Shown here one piece after another: positions 49,260 through 61,300 of a DNA stretch of 64,000 nucleotides. The DNA is from Morella rubra (Eukaryota; Streptophyta; Magnoliopsida; Fagales; Myricaceae): positions 1 to 64,000 of the forward strand of contig RXIC02000422.1 in the NCBI GenBank assembly GCA_003952965.2, in the 5' to 3' direction. Each line of letters starts with the position of its first letter. Within the stretch, counting starts at the first letter, position 1. Under the pieces are notes generated by a model. The model made no database searches, was not told the origin of the DNA, and saw nothing but the letters and a program-made list of their open reading frames with translations. The translations under genes and the position numbers were made by a program.

Positions 49260-50401
49260 GAGTTGGGTGAATTGGGTTTCAAAACTTTTTCAAAACTCAC
49301 CCTTTAGAAAGTATTTGCTAGCTACAAGTCTCACAAAGAGAAGCGATTGCAATAAAAGATTGAACACAAGAATATATATTGCAACTTAAATAGAGAAATA
49401 AAACTTAGAACAAGAAACTAATAGCACAATGTAATGAGATAAGGGAAGAGAAGCAAACACAAGAACGACTTTGAGAACAAGCCTCTCTAAACTCCTTCTT
49501 TTGATGAACAAACCTCACCAAAAGGAAACAAGAGAATCACTCTCTTAATAGTGTATAGGGATGAACGAAAATGCTCACTAAAACTCCCTTGATGGAGTAG
49601 ATGTTACAATGAGAAATTTCTATCTCTTAGGCTTCACACAACAACAAGGATGTGAAAGTGTTGATTATGTGTGAATGATGTTTGAACAAGGATTATAAGG
49701 TTTTAGATCACTCTTAGCTTTGGCAAAATGATTTAAGTTGTTTAGCAACTTTTAAAAGGCGTAGGAATGGCTTTATATAGGCCTCATAAGAAAAATAGCC
49801 GTTGGGAGTCAGTTGTTAAAAACTCTCGATGAACCAGTCGATCGCTACATGAATCGGTTGACCGCTGCAGGTTTACGTTACACAACGGTCATAATGTCAG
49901 AAGTCAGAACGGCTCTTTTTTAAACTTTTCAAACCAACCGGTCTACCGCTATACCAAGCGGTCGAATACTGGTCGACCGCTACATGAGCCGGTCGACCTC
50001 CTCAACTTAAGCACATGATCCGGTTGTTTTAAAAACACGATTTTGACCAACTTAAAATACCAATTTTAAAGACTAATTTCCCATAAGTATATAAAAGGTT
50101 TGAGAGTTTGATTGAGGATATTTAAAGCCATTTAAAAACATTTTAAATCTTCAAAACAAGAAGTAAAACATTTCATGCAAGTTTTGAAGAAATATGCAAG
50201 TGTGTGGCTCAAATGCTTGTTAAAGATGAAGTCTTAGAGTTACAAAGATTACCCTAGCATCTTGAGTCTTCACTTTAAGAGCACTTCCATTGAAGGGGAT
50301 GTTACTTGATCGCTTTGTGCTCATTTTGGATCCGCTTTGCTTCACATCTCAATTACTTTTATTGTTATCATCAAAACATTGATTGTTACTAAAAGCCAAC
50401 A
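49232..50401 (-). mobile_element. Solo LTR, family X, copy 2, nested in gypsy pol
   Basis: 1170 bp with ends TGTAAATCC and AAAGCCAACA on the plus strand (complement of the family X ends) and perfect 5-bp duplications GATAA (49227-49231 and 50402-50406). It is homologous in inverted orientation to 41970-43271, including the GTCGACCG-like cluster (about 49825-50000). It interrupts the gypsy element between protease and RT, so it inserted later than that element. Confidence 0.96.
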
Positions 50402-50976
50402 GATAATGCCTCTCTTTCCAGCTTTCTTGATGTCAGATGATTCCCTGCCTTCCATAAGTTGTGTGGGATTCATTCCCTGCAAAATAATCCTTTTCCCCTC
50501 AAGACTAAACTCCATAGACAGCTCTGCAAAATTCCACAATATCTGACCCAATGCCCTCAGCCAATACACCCCCAAAACCATATCACAACCAGCCAAAGTT
50601 AGAACATAAGTGTCAGTAATAAAAGTATGGCCTTGTATGGAAATCTTCACATTGCCACTTTTCCCTTCACTAGTAAGCAGCTCACCATTAGCTACTCTCA
50701 CCTTAATCTCTTCTCCCTTTTTAGTCATTAACTGTCCTTTCTTACTCTAGATGGGTCCAGAAAATTGTGTGTGCTTCCGGAGTCAATTAAAATCACCACA
50801 TGTTGCCCTCCCACCTTTCCTATCACCCTCATAGTTTTGGGAGTAACCGAACCTATCAAAGCATGTAGGGAAATTTTTGGGTTCACTTCTGCCATATCTA
50901 ACCCTTCCTCTTCTTCTTCACAAGCTATTGCATTCTCTTCATTTTCGTCTAAACCACCTGAATCCCAACCCTCCAT
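50402..50976 (-). pseudogene. Gypsy protease region (broken)
   Basis: Minus-strand reading contains MRVIGKVGGQHVVILIDSGS followed by THNFLDPS, the retroviral-type aspartic protease active-site segment (DSG), then after a frame change VRVANGELLTSEG and a DMVLGVYWLRALG block typical of the gypsy protease-to-RT linker. The open frame from 50728 runs on into the nested LTR, so its last residues are LTR-encoded and not part of the element. Confidence 0.85.
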
Positions 50977-51033
50977 TAAAAATAATTTTGGGTTTTTACA
51001 AACATGTTTGGATGTCCATTTCTCATCACAATT

Positions 51034-51977
51034 CTAGCACAATCCCTTCTCCCTTCTCTCCTTCATTTGATATGGTGTTAGTTTATGAATTGGGAAGGTC
51101 TTTTTTGGTGTTTGGTAGTTGGTGGTGGAGTTGGGTGTGGTGTTTGGTTGCTGGTTGTTTGTGTAGTGGGTTGGGGTAGGTAATAAACCCTTGGTAGTTC
51201 TTCGACTCACTAACACATGCTCCTCTTGAATTTTAGCTAACCCATAGGCTGTGATCAAATTGGTGGGGTTAAACATCCTCACAGGAAGCCTAATTTCATC
51301 CTTAAGCCCACTTAAGAAACAGCTCAACTTATAATTTTCAGACAACCCTCTTAATCGGTTTGACAAACCCTTAAACTGACTTTTATACAACTCTACACTG
51401 GTAGTTTGCTTCAGCTTAGTAAGCATTTCCATGGGGTCATCATAAGAGCTTGGTCCAAATCTGGTCAAAAGAGCACTCACAAACTCTGTCCAGTTTTGGA
51501 AACCTCCAGATGCTTCTAAATCTTGGAACCAAACTAGTGCTTGACCATCCATATGATAAGAGGCTAACAATAAACGTTGTGTAATGGGTGTTTGGTGATA
51601 ATTAAAAAAATGAGTAGTCTTGTATAACCAACTACTTGGATCATTGCCCCAAACCTGGGGAAATCAAGTTTAGCCGATCTGAATGGTGCTCCACCGTGCT
51701 CTCCACCGCTAGACCCACCTCCACCAGATCCTCCTGCAGATCCACTGCCCAAGACGAGCTGTTTGTTGACTCCTGGCGCCTCTCCTGAATCCACCTCTTT
51801 ACCCTTGATAAAATTCTGCAAAGAGGAAGTAAGTGCTGCCACTTGTGCTCTTAATTCTTCCATCATCTGACGCTGATTTTCTGAGTCCTTCCTCAACAGG
51901 TTTATGTGCTCCATCACCTCTTGATTGCGCGTTTCCACCATGTCTGGATCGTACGGCTTTGATACCAAATGTAACAA
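51034..51977 (-). pseudogene. Gypsy gag (broken)
   Basis: Two overlapping frames form gag. The N-terminal frame (51977-51564) has a coiled-coil start and Gly/Ser-rich segment. The second (51570-51034) has the capsid motif WFQDLEASGGFQNWTEFVSA, then LKQTTSVELYKSQFKGLSNR, LPVRMFNPTNLITAYGLAKI. The frame ends at KGLC followed by TAG where the zinc knuckle (C..NCDEKWTSKHVC) should continue, so a nonsense change cuts the nucleocapsid finger. The two frames imply a frameshift near 51565. Confidence 0.85.
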
Positions 51978-52466
51978 CTCTCTAGTATTTGTAATCCATT
52001 TGAAAAGATCTCACTGGTTGTAAGTAGAACGGGATATTTGAGTAATAGGAATTTGATTGATTTCTAAGCCAAATTTGAGGTTTGGCTAACCTCCATAGAA
52101 ATAGAGAGAGATACAGGAAGAAAAACTCTGAAGCTTAGGATTGTTCGGTAATTCTTCCTGAAGGAATAACTGCCCTCTAAATACCGCCAGCCCTCTCCAC
52201 AATTGTAAGAAACTAACTGAATTGAAAATGCATGCGTAAATGAAAATATGGAGCCCATAACCACTACAATTGGACCAAATAATCACTCGACTGAACCATT
52301 AAATCCAGCCCATTGCACTTAAGCCCAACGTAATACGCAGCCCATCATTGCCACTTTTAAGCCACGTTAACTCATCTGCAATACGAAACTTCTCCAATCT
52401 TCTATTTCTTTCCCTTGAACCTTAACTCATCTGCGGCCTCTTGTCTTCTTGTCTGGTAGTGTAACA
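51970..52466 (-). repeat. 5' LTR of the gypsy element
   Basis: Direct-repeat partner of 45841-46337. The primer-binding site lies immediately inside it (to the left on the plus strand). Confidence 0.95.
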
Positions 52467-52855
52467 GAGTGCTCTTGTTTTTTAGAGAAAAACTCTTCAA
52501 GAAATTTTTTCACTTCGTGAACAAAAATCAGTGTGTTGATTTTCTTGATTGATTGTTTGTTTCTGTTTAGTTTTCTTGGTGCATTAATAAGTTTCTTTAA
52601 TTGTCTTGATTGATTAAATAAGAATCTTGAATCTTAATTAGACAAATCTTGACTTAAAGAATATGTTATTCTATCAAAAACGTTTTAAATTAGATTATAG
52701 TTAGTCTTAAGTCAGATTACTAGGAATCTTTGAATATCTTGTTAATTTAAAATTGATTAGTGCGTGGTTTGGTATTTCTGAAAAAAGAAACTGACAAATT
52801 TTTTTAAATACCTATTCACCCTCCCCTCTCTAGGTATAGTTAAGGTCTAAACTTG
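52467..52855. other. LTR-like fragment
   Basis: The 3' part (TACCTATTCACCCTCCCCTC, then TCTAGGTATAGTTAAGGTCTA) resembles the end of the solo LTR at 26111-27098, so this is probably the 3' piece of a related LTR. Its other end is missing next to the gypsy LTR. Confidence 0.35.
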
Positions 52856-52859
52856 ATTT

Positions 52860-55030
52860 TGAAGGAGGAAGCGAAGCAGGTTGGTCAGAGGTTGGGGTCT
52901 ATTTCTAGAAGTGGATTTTCGGTCAAAAATGAGTGTTTGGCCACCAAAATTTATTCGGGTTCAGGTGTAGGTGGATACCTCGCAACCCTTCGTAGGATTT
53001 TTTCAACCCAGAGCGTCGAAATCACCGTTATGGATTCAGTTTAAATGTGAGCACATTTTGAGTTTTGTTTCAACTGTGGTCGTTTAGGTCATACTACTAA
53101 TTTCTGTTCTCGCCAGTTAAGGGATCGAGCAACCCCCGATCAATATGGTCCAGTTATGCGTGTTGAATCTGTAGGTTATCGAATTTTTACTGGTCCTGAA
53201 GAGTTATCGAAGAAAGTGCAACAAATGAGCCCTACTATGATCGGTCAATTGCTCAGTCGTCGTCATCGGAGGGTGAGGGATTATTCTGGGCGACAGTGAG
53301 TGATAGTCAGCAGCACAAGATCACGATAGAGACCGAGTTGGGCGCTGAAACAGAAGGAAGACACTCTTGGCCAGAATCTGCATGGGGGCATTGGGGGGAC
53401 ACTGCCTGCAGTCTGTACGGAAGATGGTGAGAGATCTCCAAATGGGGACGTGAGGGGCTAGTATGGAGGAGAGCATAGGCCAAAGATAGTCATTGTGGCT
53501 CAGGGATTTGACAGCATATCAAGACAGGGCCCTCTGCATTATCGTACTTGTCCTGAGTTCGTCAGTTTTGCCTCAGTAATTGCCGAGGAGATTTTTCATA
53601 CTATGAAATTGAAACAAGGAAGAAAAGGCCTGACAGCTATTAAAATTGATATGGATATTGCCTATGATCGTTTGGAATGGCCATTTATAGCACAGAAGAT
53701 GCGATGTTTTGGATTTGATAATCATTAGACTAGTGGATTCTTCAATTTTTTTCAAGTATCCTTTTCAGTTTTGCTCAATGGATCCGCTTTTGGATTTTTC
53801 AGCCCTCTCAAGGAATTCGACGGGGGAATTCAATGTCCCTCTTTATTTTCATCCTATGTGCGAAAGCAATCGCTTGGCTAGCCCCTGAAAAAAGAACGGT
53901 TGGGCATCTTACATGGAATGCAGGTGGCCAGAAATGCATCCTCAGTGACCCACCTAATGTTTGCTGATGATTTGGTTTTCTTCACTCGGGCTAATATTCG
54001 GGAGATAAGGACAGTGAAAGGAATCTTACAGAAGTACTCGGCTTGGTCGGGGTAGATGATAAATCAACAGAAGTCCTCTATTGCATTTAGTCGCATTACC
54101 CATGCAGAGGTGCAGACATCCTTTTGCTATGAGTTGTGTCTGAGAAAGGTGAGAATAAAAGTAAATACCTAAGCCTCTCCCTTATGATGTCTCGCTCCAA
54201 AAAGAAGTTGCTTCAATTGCAACGGGACAGGGTCATTCAGAAACTGGCAGTTGGAATTCTAAGGTGCTATCGCAAGCTGGGAGAACAGTCCTTTTAAGGG
54301 CCATGGCAACAGCATTACCCTAATATCAGATGGCTTCTTTTTTGCTCCCAAAAACTTGGTGTGAAAAACTCGATAGCTACTTCAAAAATTTCTGGTGGGG
54401 CTTCGGTGACCGAAGTAATCACCATTTCACTCCCACGACATGGAATAGAATCTGTCTCCCAAAGGAATGGGGAGGAGCGGGGCTTAGGAGACTCTTTGGT
54501 ATTAACCAAGCGTTGTTAGAAAAAATGGGCTGGCGTCTTTTGCAGTATCCACATCAGCTGGGGGCTCGGGTGCTGAAAGCTAAGTATTTCTGAAATGCTA
54601 CCTATTTGACTGCACCTCAAGCGAGGAATGCTTCGTGGACTTGGAAAGGGATGTCTCAAGTTCGGGACCTTCCAGCAAAAGCGCTGTCTTTGGGGTGATA
54701 GGCGGCAAACCCTTGTGGTGCACTAATGCAGGACAAAAATTTGAGACCAATTCCTGGAACAAAACTCTTATTATTCAATCTTTAAAGAATCCTCCACAAA
54801 AGCTATTTGCAGATTAAAGCCTTTTATCAAGAGGACTAGAGGATGGCCTGATCTGGACGCCTGACCCAGGGGGATCTTTACAGTTAAATCTGCCGAGTAC
54901 TTGCTGAAGGAAGGGTCCAGGCCGCCTAGTGTACTGGAGGAGCAGGACTTGCGACAGCTGTGGAAACTTAGGATTCAAGATAGACTCAAGTTATTTTTTT
55001 GGTGCAGTGGAAATAATATTTTTACCCTTT
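52860..55030 (+). mobile_element. Decayed L1-type LINE
   Basis: Plus-strand remnants in order: an ORF1 zinc knuckle CFNCGRLGHTTNFC (about 53070-53110), then reverse transcriptase pieces in several frames: TAIKIDMDIAYDRLEWPFIA (53630-53690), THLMFADDLVFFTRANIREI (about 53950-54010, with the catalytic FADD), NQQKSSIAFS, and the C-terminal LPKTWCEKLDSYFKNFWWGF to KEWGGAGLRRLFGINQALLE (54330-54590). Numerous stops and frame shifts are present. The 3' zf-RVT end seen in the IPT2-intron LINE is missing or unrecognisable here, and no poly(A) or TSD was found. The element abuts the 3' flank of ABCG copy 2. Confidence 0.85.
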
Positions 55031-55053
55031 AGAGGCAGGTTGTGGGAGTCACA

Positions 55054-55112
55054 TATGCCTCTACAATCTGAGGAGATCATATATGCCTTTACAATCCGAG
55101 GAGATCAAGTGC
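55054..55112. repeat. 28-bp direct repeat at the ABCG duplication boundary
   Basis: ATATGCCTCTACAATCTGAG and ATATGCCTTTACAATCCGAG lie 28 bp apart, both followed by GAGATCA. Copy 1 has a single version at about 18940. Homology between the 3' flanks of ABCG copies 1 and 2 starts here. Confidence 0.85.
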
Positions 55113-55360
55113 CGAGTCTATCATAAACACATTGTTACTCATATATTCTTTAAGAGTACAAAAGAAACCTTTGGGACGAATACAAATAAGACTATATACA
55201 TTCTGATCGAGCCAAGCCAAGCAAAATTACAAAAAAGAATCGGAGGGCACAAAAGAAAAGGGAAGAAAGAGAGTGTAGATCCTTAAAGATTCAATAGAAT
55301 ATTGTGTACACTTTTAACTACGTCTAAAACCTTTGCCTTCTAAAGCTTGTCTGAAGTTCC

Positions 55361-58300
55361 TCATCGCCTTTGGAAGTTGAGGAACTTGATACCGTAGGCA
55401 AAGACAAAGAAGAAGAGGAGGACCCAACCGACATGGGCGATGACTATAGGCACAAGGAAGTCACGGTCATAGCCAAAGTTCTTTTTTATGAATTCATCTA
55501 TCCGCTGTGGTGCTGAACCAGTAATTCCAATAAAGTTCGTCCTGTCACCTACTTGAGATGCGAAAATGCCATAGATTGTCCAAGCAACTGGGGAAGCCCA
55601 ATAGTACCACCTCCACCATATGGGGATCAGCTGCAATGACAAAGAATTAAGTGTTATGATTGCAGCAAGAAGAGCACTGTTCCTACCATACAATTCATTC
55701 ATTCACCAGTGGATAGAACCTCGTTTAATGCTCCCAGTTGCATGGTTTGGTAGCTTTTCACTATTCCCATGAAAACAATCAATATATAGAACTCAGTTTA
55801 AAAATTTCTTCACCCCCACAAGGAAGAAAAACTTCTTCGTATTAGTTTTGGGAAGTAAAACAAGATATATTCTTTGTTTGTGAGGTTGCTGCTAGTTCAA
55901 ATGATATATTTTCATAATTTCTCCAACTTTATCATGCAAGATGATGAAACTAAGATTTAGTTTCGAAGTTACGTACCGGCCTAGGGATGAGGAAACCAGA
56001 GAACAAGTTCCAAAAGCTCAGGAAGAAGGACATAGCAATTGCAGCAATTTGATGGCCCGGGGTCAGTGCAACAACCATCATCCCGTACATTGAGAAGTAT
56101 GTAAAGCACATGAATATGAAGTAGTAGAAATACAGGAATTTATCCACCTTCCAGTGGAAACCAATCATCGAGTATAGAAGAAGAGAGTACACAAACGTCT
56201 GAATTGCAACATAAATGGTCTCTATAGCCACCTGCAGCAGAAATGTCCCCCATGAACACATTTAAATGTTGTCTTTTACATAGAATAGACAATTTGATAT
56301 ACAGAACAGTCTCATTGTAACTAAGCACCACTTCTAACTCCCTACCTGAGCAAATGCATAAGGCAACTCTGAATACATTCCGGCTGCTCTTTCACGGTAA
56401 AATACTGTTCTCTCTACGGACACAACAGATTGCACGGCAGAAGCATTAGTAGCTCCAAGGAAAAGAATAGCCGAATAAGTAGCTCCCAAAAGATTGACCA
56501 GGTCTTGCTCTTTTTCTCTGTGGACAAAATGAGATGCAATTCACATAAGATAAGTCTTCAATTCTTGGTAAGAAATAGGAAGTACAGTATTGTTTCTAAG
56601 CTGAAGAACTTTGGGCTTACATCTGGTCTCCCTTTCCCCAAAAGATAACGCCAAATATAATGCCAAAAACAATTGTCATGAAGAACCGAATTGCATTGTA
56701 TTTTGAGTTTCTCCAGTATGACCAGTGTTGCTTCCAGAAACAAGCCTTGCACTGAGTTACAAAGCTTTGGGAGTATTGTGTGGGGAAGTAAAGATCCTTG
56801 GAACCTGGTTCTGGAGTGCTTAGCTCCTTGATAAGTTCTTGATTTCTTCTGAAAGATTGTACGCAAATGACTGATAGTTAAGTGCACGCATGGATAGGAA
56901 AATAGTCGTCACAGAGAGAGAAGGAACAAATTGTCACATACTACTTACCGATAGAGGTCTGAGTTGGCAAAAACTTCTGCAAAATCAAGGTCAAGTTGAG
57001 CCTCAACTGAGGCAGCACTGACCTCTAACATCCATGTGGCAGGATTGTACCCCTCATTTATCTTTGGGACCCCTGGGATAGACTGAAAGGGTTCTCAATA
57101 TTAGTCAAACTCCTTTTTCAAGTACTAGGAGTACATGCTTTATAAAGCATTAAAATGATAAGTGTAGTCTGGAGTTAACTTAAACGAAGCAGAGGAATTG
57201 ATCACAGAGGGGATTCAACATTGATTATACAACTAGAAACTTGCAGTAGTATGATAAGACATTAGAAGCTTGAACACGGACATATTGGAAAGAAGTTCTG
57301 ATAAGAGTTCATGGAAATTGGTGTCTGAAAAAAAGTTCTCGACTGCAGCAAGCACCCTTGGAGTTGGCAATTTGTAGGGGGAATGAAGCATGTAAGAGAA
57401 AACGGATCTCACCTCAAAATATTCAACAAGTTTGTGAGACTGGCGACCAAGAGGTCCGGCATAAGTCACTTGTCCTCCTCTTTTCATCAAGAAGAGCTGC
57501 AAGCATAAGATGACACCAAGGTGAAACACAACCAATAAAGTATTACGCCATACATGATCCCTGTCTTGGATTTAACAAGTTAAAAAATGAACCCTACCTC
57601 ATCAAAAGCTTCAAATATGTCAATGCTCGGCTGGTGAATTGTGCAGACAACAGTTCTTCCAGTATCCACTGTGTTTCTTACAGTACGCATAACTATGGCA
57701 GCAGCTCTAGCATCAAGACCTGATGTGGGCTCATCCATAAAGATGATGGAGGGGTTAGCAACCAACTCCACAGCAATGGTTAGTCTCTTTCTCTGCTCAG
57801 TTGAAAGACCATCCACTCCTGGAAGTCCAACTAAAGCACTCCTCAGCGGATTAAGCTCAACCAACTCCATAACTTCGTCAACAAACACCTATATGAGCAA
57901 GGAAAATCATAGTCAACAATATCGTTCGCTGGATCTAGTTTCTCATATTCAATACGACCATAGAACATTAGGTATCTGTTAAAAAATGATTACACCTTCA
58001 AAACGGGGGACAAAACAGAGAAAAAAGTTAGACATGCAAGTTCATAAACAGTAACCAGTAACATGCCTTTCGTGTTTCCTTCTTTACATCCGAAGCAAGA
58101 CGCAGCCAGGCAGAGTATACAAGAGATTCATAAACAGTAACATATGGGGAATGGATGTCATTCTGTTCACAGTAACCACTGACTCGAGGCAAATGTTGCT
58201 TGATTCTTTGGGTAACCGGAAATCCTAATACTGCCTTCAATATATCCGCCAGTCTTTCTTCCTGCTAAGACATCCATCAAGGTAGTCTTTCCAGCACCAC

Positions 58301-61300
58301 TGACACCAACTAATGCTGTCAATATACCTGGTCGGAAAGCGCCACTAACATCTCTAAGTAGCTGCAGTCGGGTGTCATCTACACCCTGGCTCTTCATTGC
58401 CTAAAAAGAAGAAAATAATTTGATTCAAGGAAAAATCACATTCAAACTGGTCATAATTTCCATTTACATTCAGTATCCCTTGAAAACTCAACCAGTTTCT
58501 GAAAATTCAATCTAAACCGTCCACCAGCAATCAAATCACTTTGCAAAAGAATATCAAGTAACTGTTCCAATTTTGGATTGTTTGAGATGCTTTAACTATG
58601 AAGATAAACACTCAAATATATAAATTCGGGGAAAAAGGAGACTTACTTCAGGCATATCCACATAGTAATTGACATGGTTGAAAGAAAGTGAGAGAGGCAG
58701 GAAAGGCAAAACCATTCCTCGTTTAGAATGAACTGAGTTGTTGCTTCCTTGAGCATTCCCAACTGACATATCAAGACCTGTCACGGTAATTTCTATTAGA
58801 CTAGGAAAAACAATTTGATAAAGGAGCTACTATCCTAGAAGTAAAGCTTATGGAGCAGAATAAGTGCTACATCGTCATGACATGGATGAAGACTAAGGTA
58901 TAGAGGAACTTTGCAGCATCGAAACTATTAACTTCATGTGTTTATTGCTAACATCATGTTTGATGCCCCAGCTGTCATGAAAGAGTAGCTGCCGAAAAGC
59001 TCAGCTTTTGACGTCATCAATAATCTTTAACATTTATGTTGACACTAACCTTCTATACTGGATGTCAATTGTCTCTTAGGCTTGCTTTCAGACTCGTCAT
59101 CCACAATGACAGCTTTAGTACCACCTAGTGCTGAAATAGAGTCAAAAGGGAACAAAAAATTGTCAACACATAGATCTCAATGCTGTATGAAATACAAACA
59201 TAACAATGGAAAATTATTCACTTACGATTTAAGAATGTTAGTGCTGCAATGAAAAGAACGTTGAAAAGCAGACCAAACCCAAAGAGTGCTGCTATACAAA
59301 TCCAATACCAATATTCTTCCGTAAACAGGCCTTTCCCCTTGAGAAGGGTCTTTCCAACTGTTGGCTCGTTGGAGTTAATGACAGGCTGTACCAAACAAAT
59401 CATAATGATGGTTAGCATATATCTTTGAGTCAGAATTAGTTTAGCAAAGGTTTATGTTCATGAAAGTAAGTGTACAAGAGAGCCAAATTGAGATTGTAAA
59501 AATCCACTGCAAATCATAAGTTGCTTTTCTATCATTTAAAAGAACTTACAGAGCTCCATCTCTCGTCAAGAAACTCATTGATAGCAATTGCATTTTGTCC
59601 ATACATCATCGGAGAAATGTAGTAACCCCATATCATCCATGACTTAATGTCATCTGTGCACCAATAAGACAAGAAATTGATCTTTTAGTATCTTAGAACA
59701 CATGAAATTATCTAGCAGTGTTTGCCAAAAAATGAAAATATTAAAAAAAAAAAAACCAAGAAGGGTGAGAGAGCAGCAGTAAATTTATGTATTCTTCAGC
59801 TTTTTCACAACAATGCTGTACTGGATTCCTATTGGCAACAAATTACTCTTCAAAGTTAATAAAGAGGCTAACCTTTGGAAACAACAAAACCCCCAAGCAC
59901 AAACACAATCAGTAATGTAAAGGTACCAAGTGTGTTTGCAACAACTTCTGTTCTTCCGAGGGCTGCAATGAAACGAAAGAGGCAGAGTGCCATCTGATGT
60001 ATGCCAAAGAAAGCCAAGAACTGTTTGAAAAACCTGAACATGGGGACATTACGCTAGCATAAGAAGCTTTCCTTTTTAAAACTATCAGATTGCAAGGATC
60101 ATTAAGCATAAAAAATGTAACACTAGGAGCTTGATACTAGAAGATAAATTTAGTATTACCTACTGGCAGCCGGTGCAAACCCAATGGTGTAATACGTGAG
60201 AATGATCCAAATACCAGATTCCATCAGAGAAATTGGAATTCTGAGGAGCCATATCGGCAATGCAAAAGCCCAGGCAGGGTAGAATAAGAAATCCCTCTGT
60301 TTAAAGAACACGGGAAGTCTAAAAATTGTCATTGCAAGTTCTGCCATCCCATTAAACATGACATTAATGAGACTGAAAAATAGTGCTCCCCAGAATTTTG
60401 TTCCATCTTCTATTGTACCAGCTTTCATTTCCGTTCTTAAGAACACAGTGAATGCGATTATCGACATGATTGTTATCTGAGTAGTTTTGAATATGTATAT
60501 GAATGAGTTGCGCTTCATCAGCAGCCACTCCCTTGAGAAACATGCCTTGAAGAGCTCCATGTTGGAGATCCCATACTTTTCTCTAACCAAAGCAGCAGGA
60601 TGAGCTCTAGATTTATCATATGAAATTCTTAGATCTTCTGAAAGCTGTTGGCCAATGTGGAAAGAGTTATAGGCCCTTACAAACTCAGGCGCAGAGATAT
60701 ATCTGTAAGGTTGATTCCTTTTGAACCAGTATTGTTCTTGGTCCTTCTTGGAAGTTACTTCCTGCAGAAAGTCTGCAACACCTTTCCTTTCTGGACATTT
60801 GAATCCAACATATTCAAAGAACTCCAGCACATTCTCACGCGGACCTTGGTAGACAATGTGACCCTCAGAAAGAAGGATAATGTCATCAAAAAGTTCGAAA
60901 GTCTCAGGTGCTGGCTGCAAGAGAGAGATGATCATGGTGACATCCATGATATGAACCATCTGCTTCATGAACTTCACAATCTGAAACGTAGTGGAGCTGT
61001 CCAACCCTGTTGATATTTCATCCATGAAAAATGCTTTTGCTGGTCCAACCAACATTTCTCCTGCACTCAGGAAAAAGACTTCAAGTTTAATACTTAGATG
61101 TTGACTTTTACTTTGTTTTGGGATCCTCAGTAACAACTACTATAAGAAGAATACAATATAAATCAAATTGAAAGAACGGCTTTCCTATATTATAAAACCA
61201 AAAAGGAGTTCTCATATCTACCAAAATTTAGTGGAAATAGTTTGTAATAAATTTGCAAATGCGGATGACGCAACTTGCGACTTTGCACAGAATTATATGT

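Larger units (their letters stand above)
45841..52466 (-). mobile_element. Ty3/gypsy chromovirus, minus orientation, with nested solo LTR
   Basis: Both LTRs are 497 bp (45841-46337 and 51970-52466), about 95% identical by eye. On the minus strand the order is 5' LTR, primer-binding site TTTGGTATCAAAGC (just left of 51970), gag, protease, reverse transcriptase, RNase H, integrase, chromodomain-like C-terminus, polypurine tract GAAGAGAGGGGCTG (about 46338-46351) and 3' LTR. A solo LTR (49232-50401) splits the region between protease and RT. Flanks show no matching 5-bp duplication, and the coding regions have stops and frame changes, so it is not autonomous. Confidence 0.95.

Noticed and set aside
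46399..52270. Short frames inside the gypsy LTRs (45957-46157, 52064-52286)
   Set aside because: They are duplicated because the LTRs are; no protein family resemblance.
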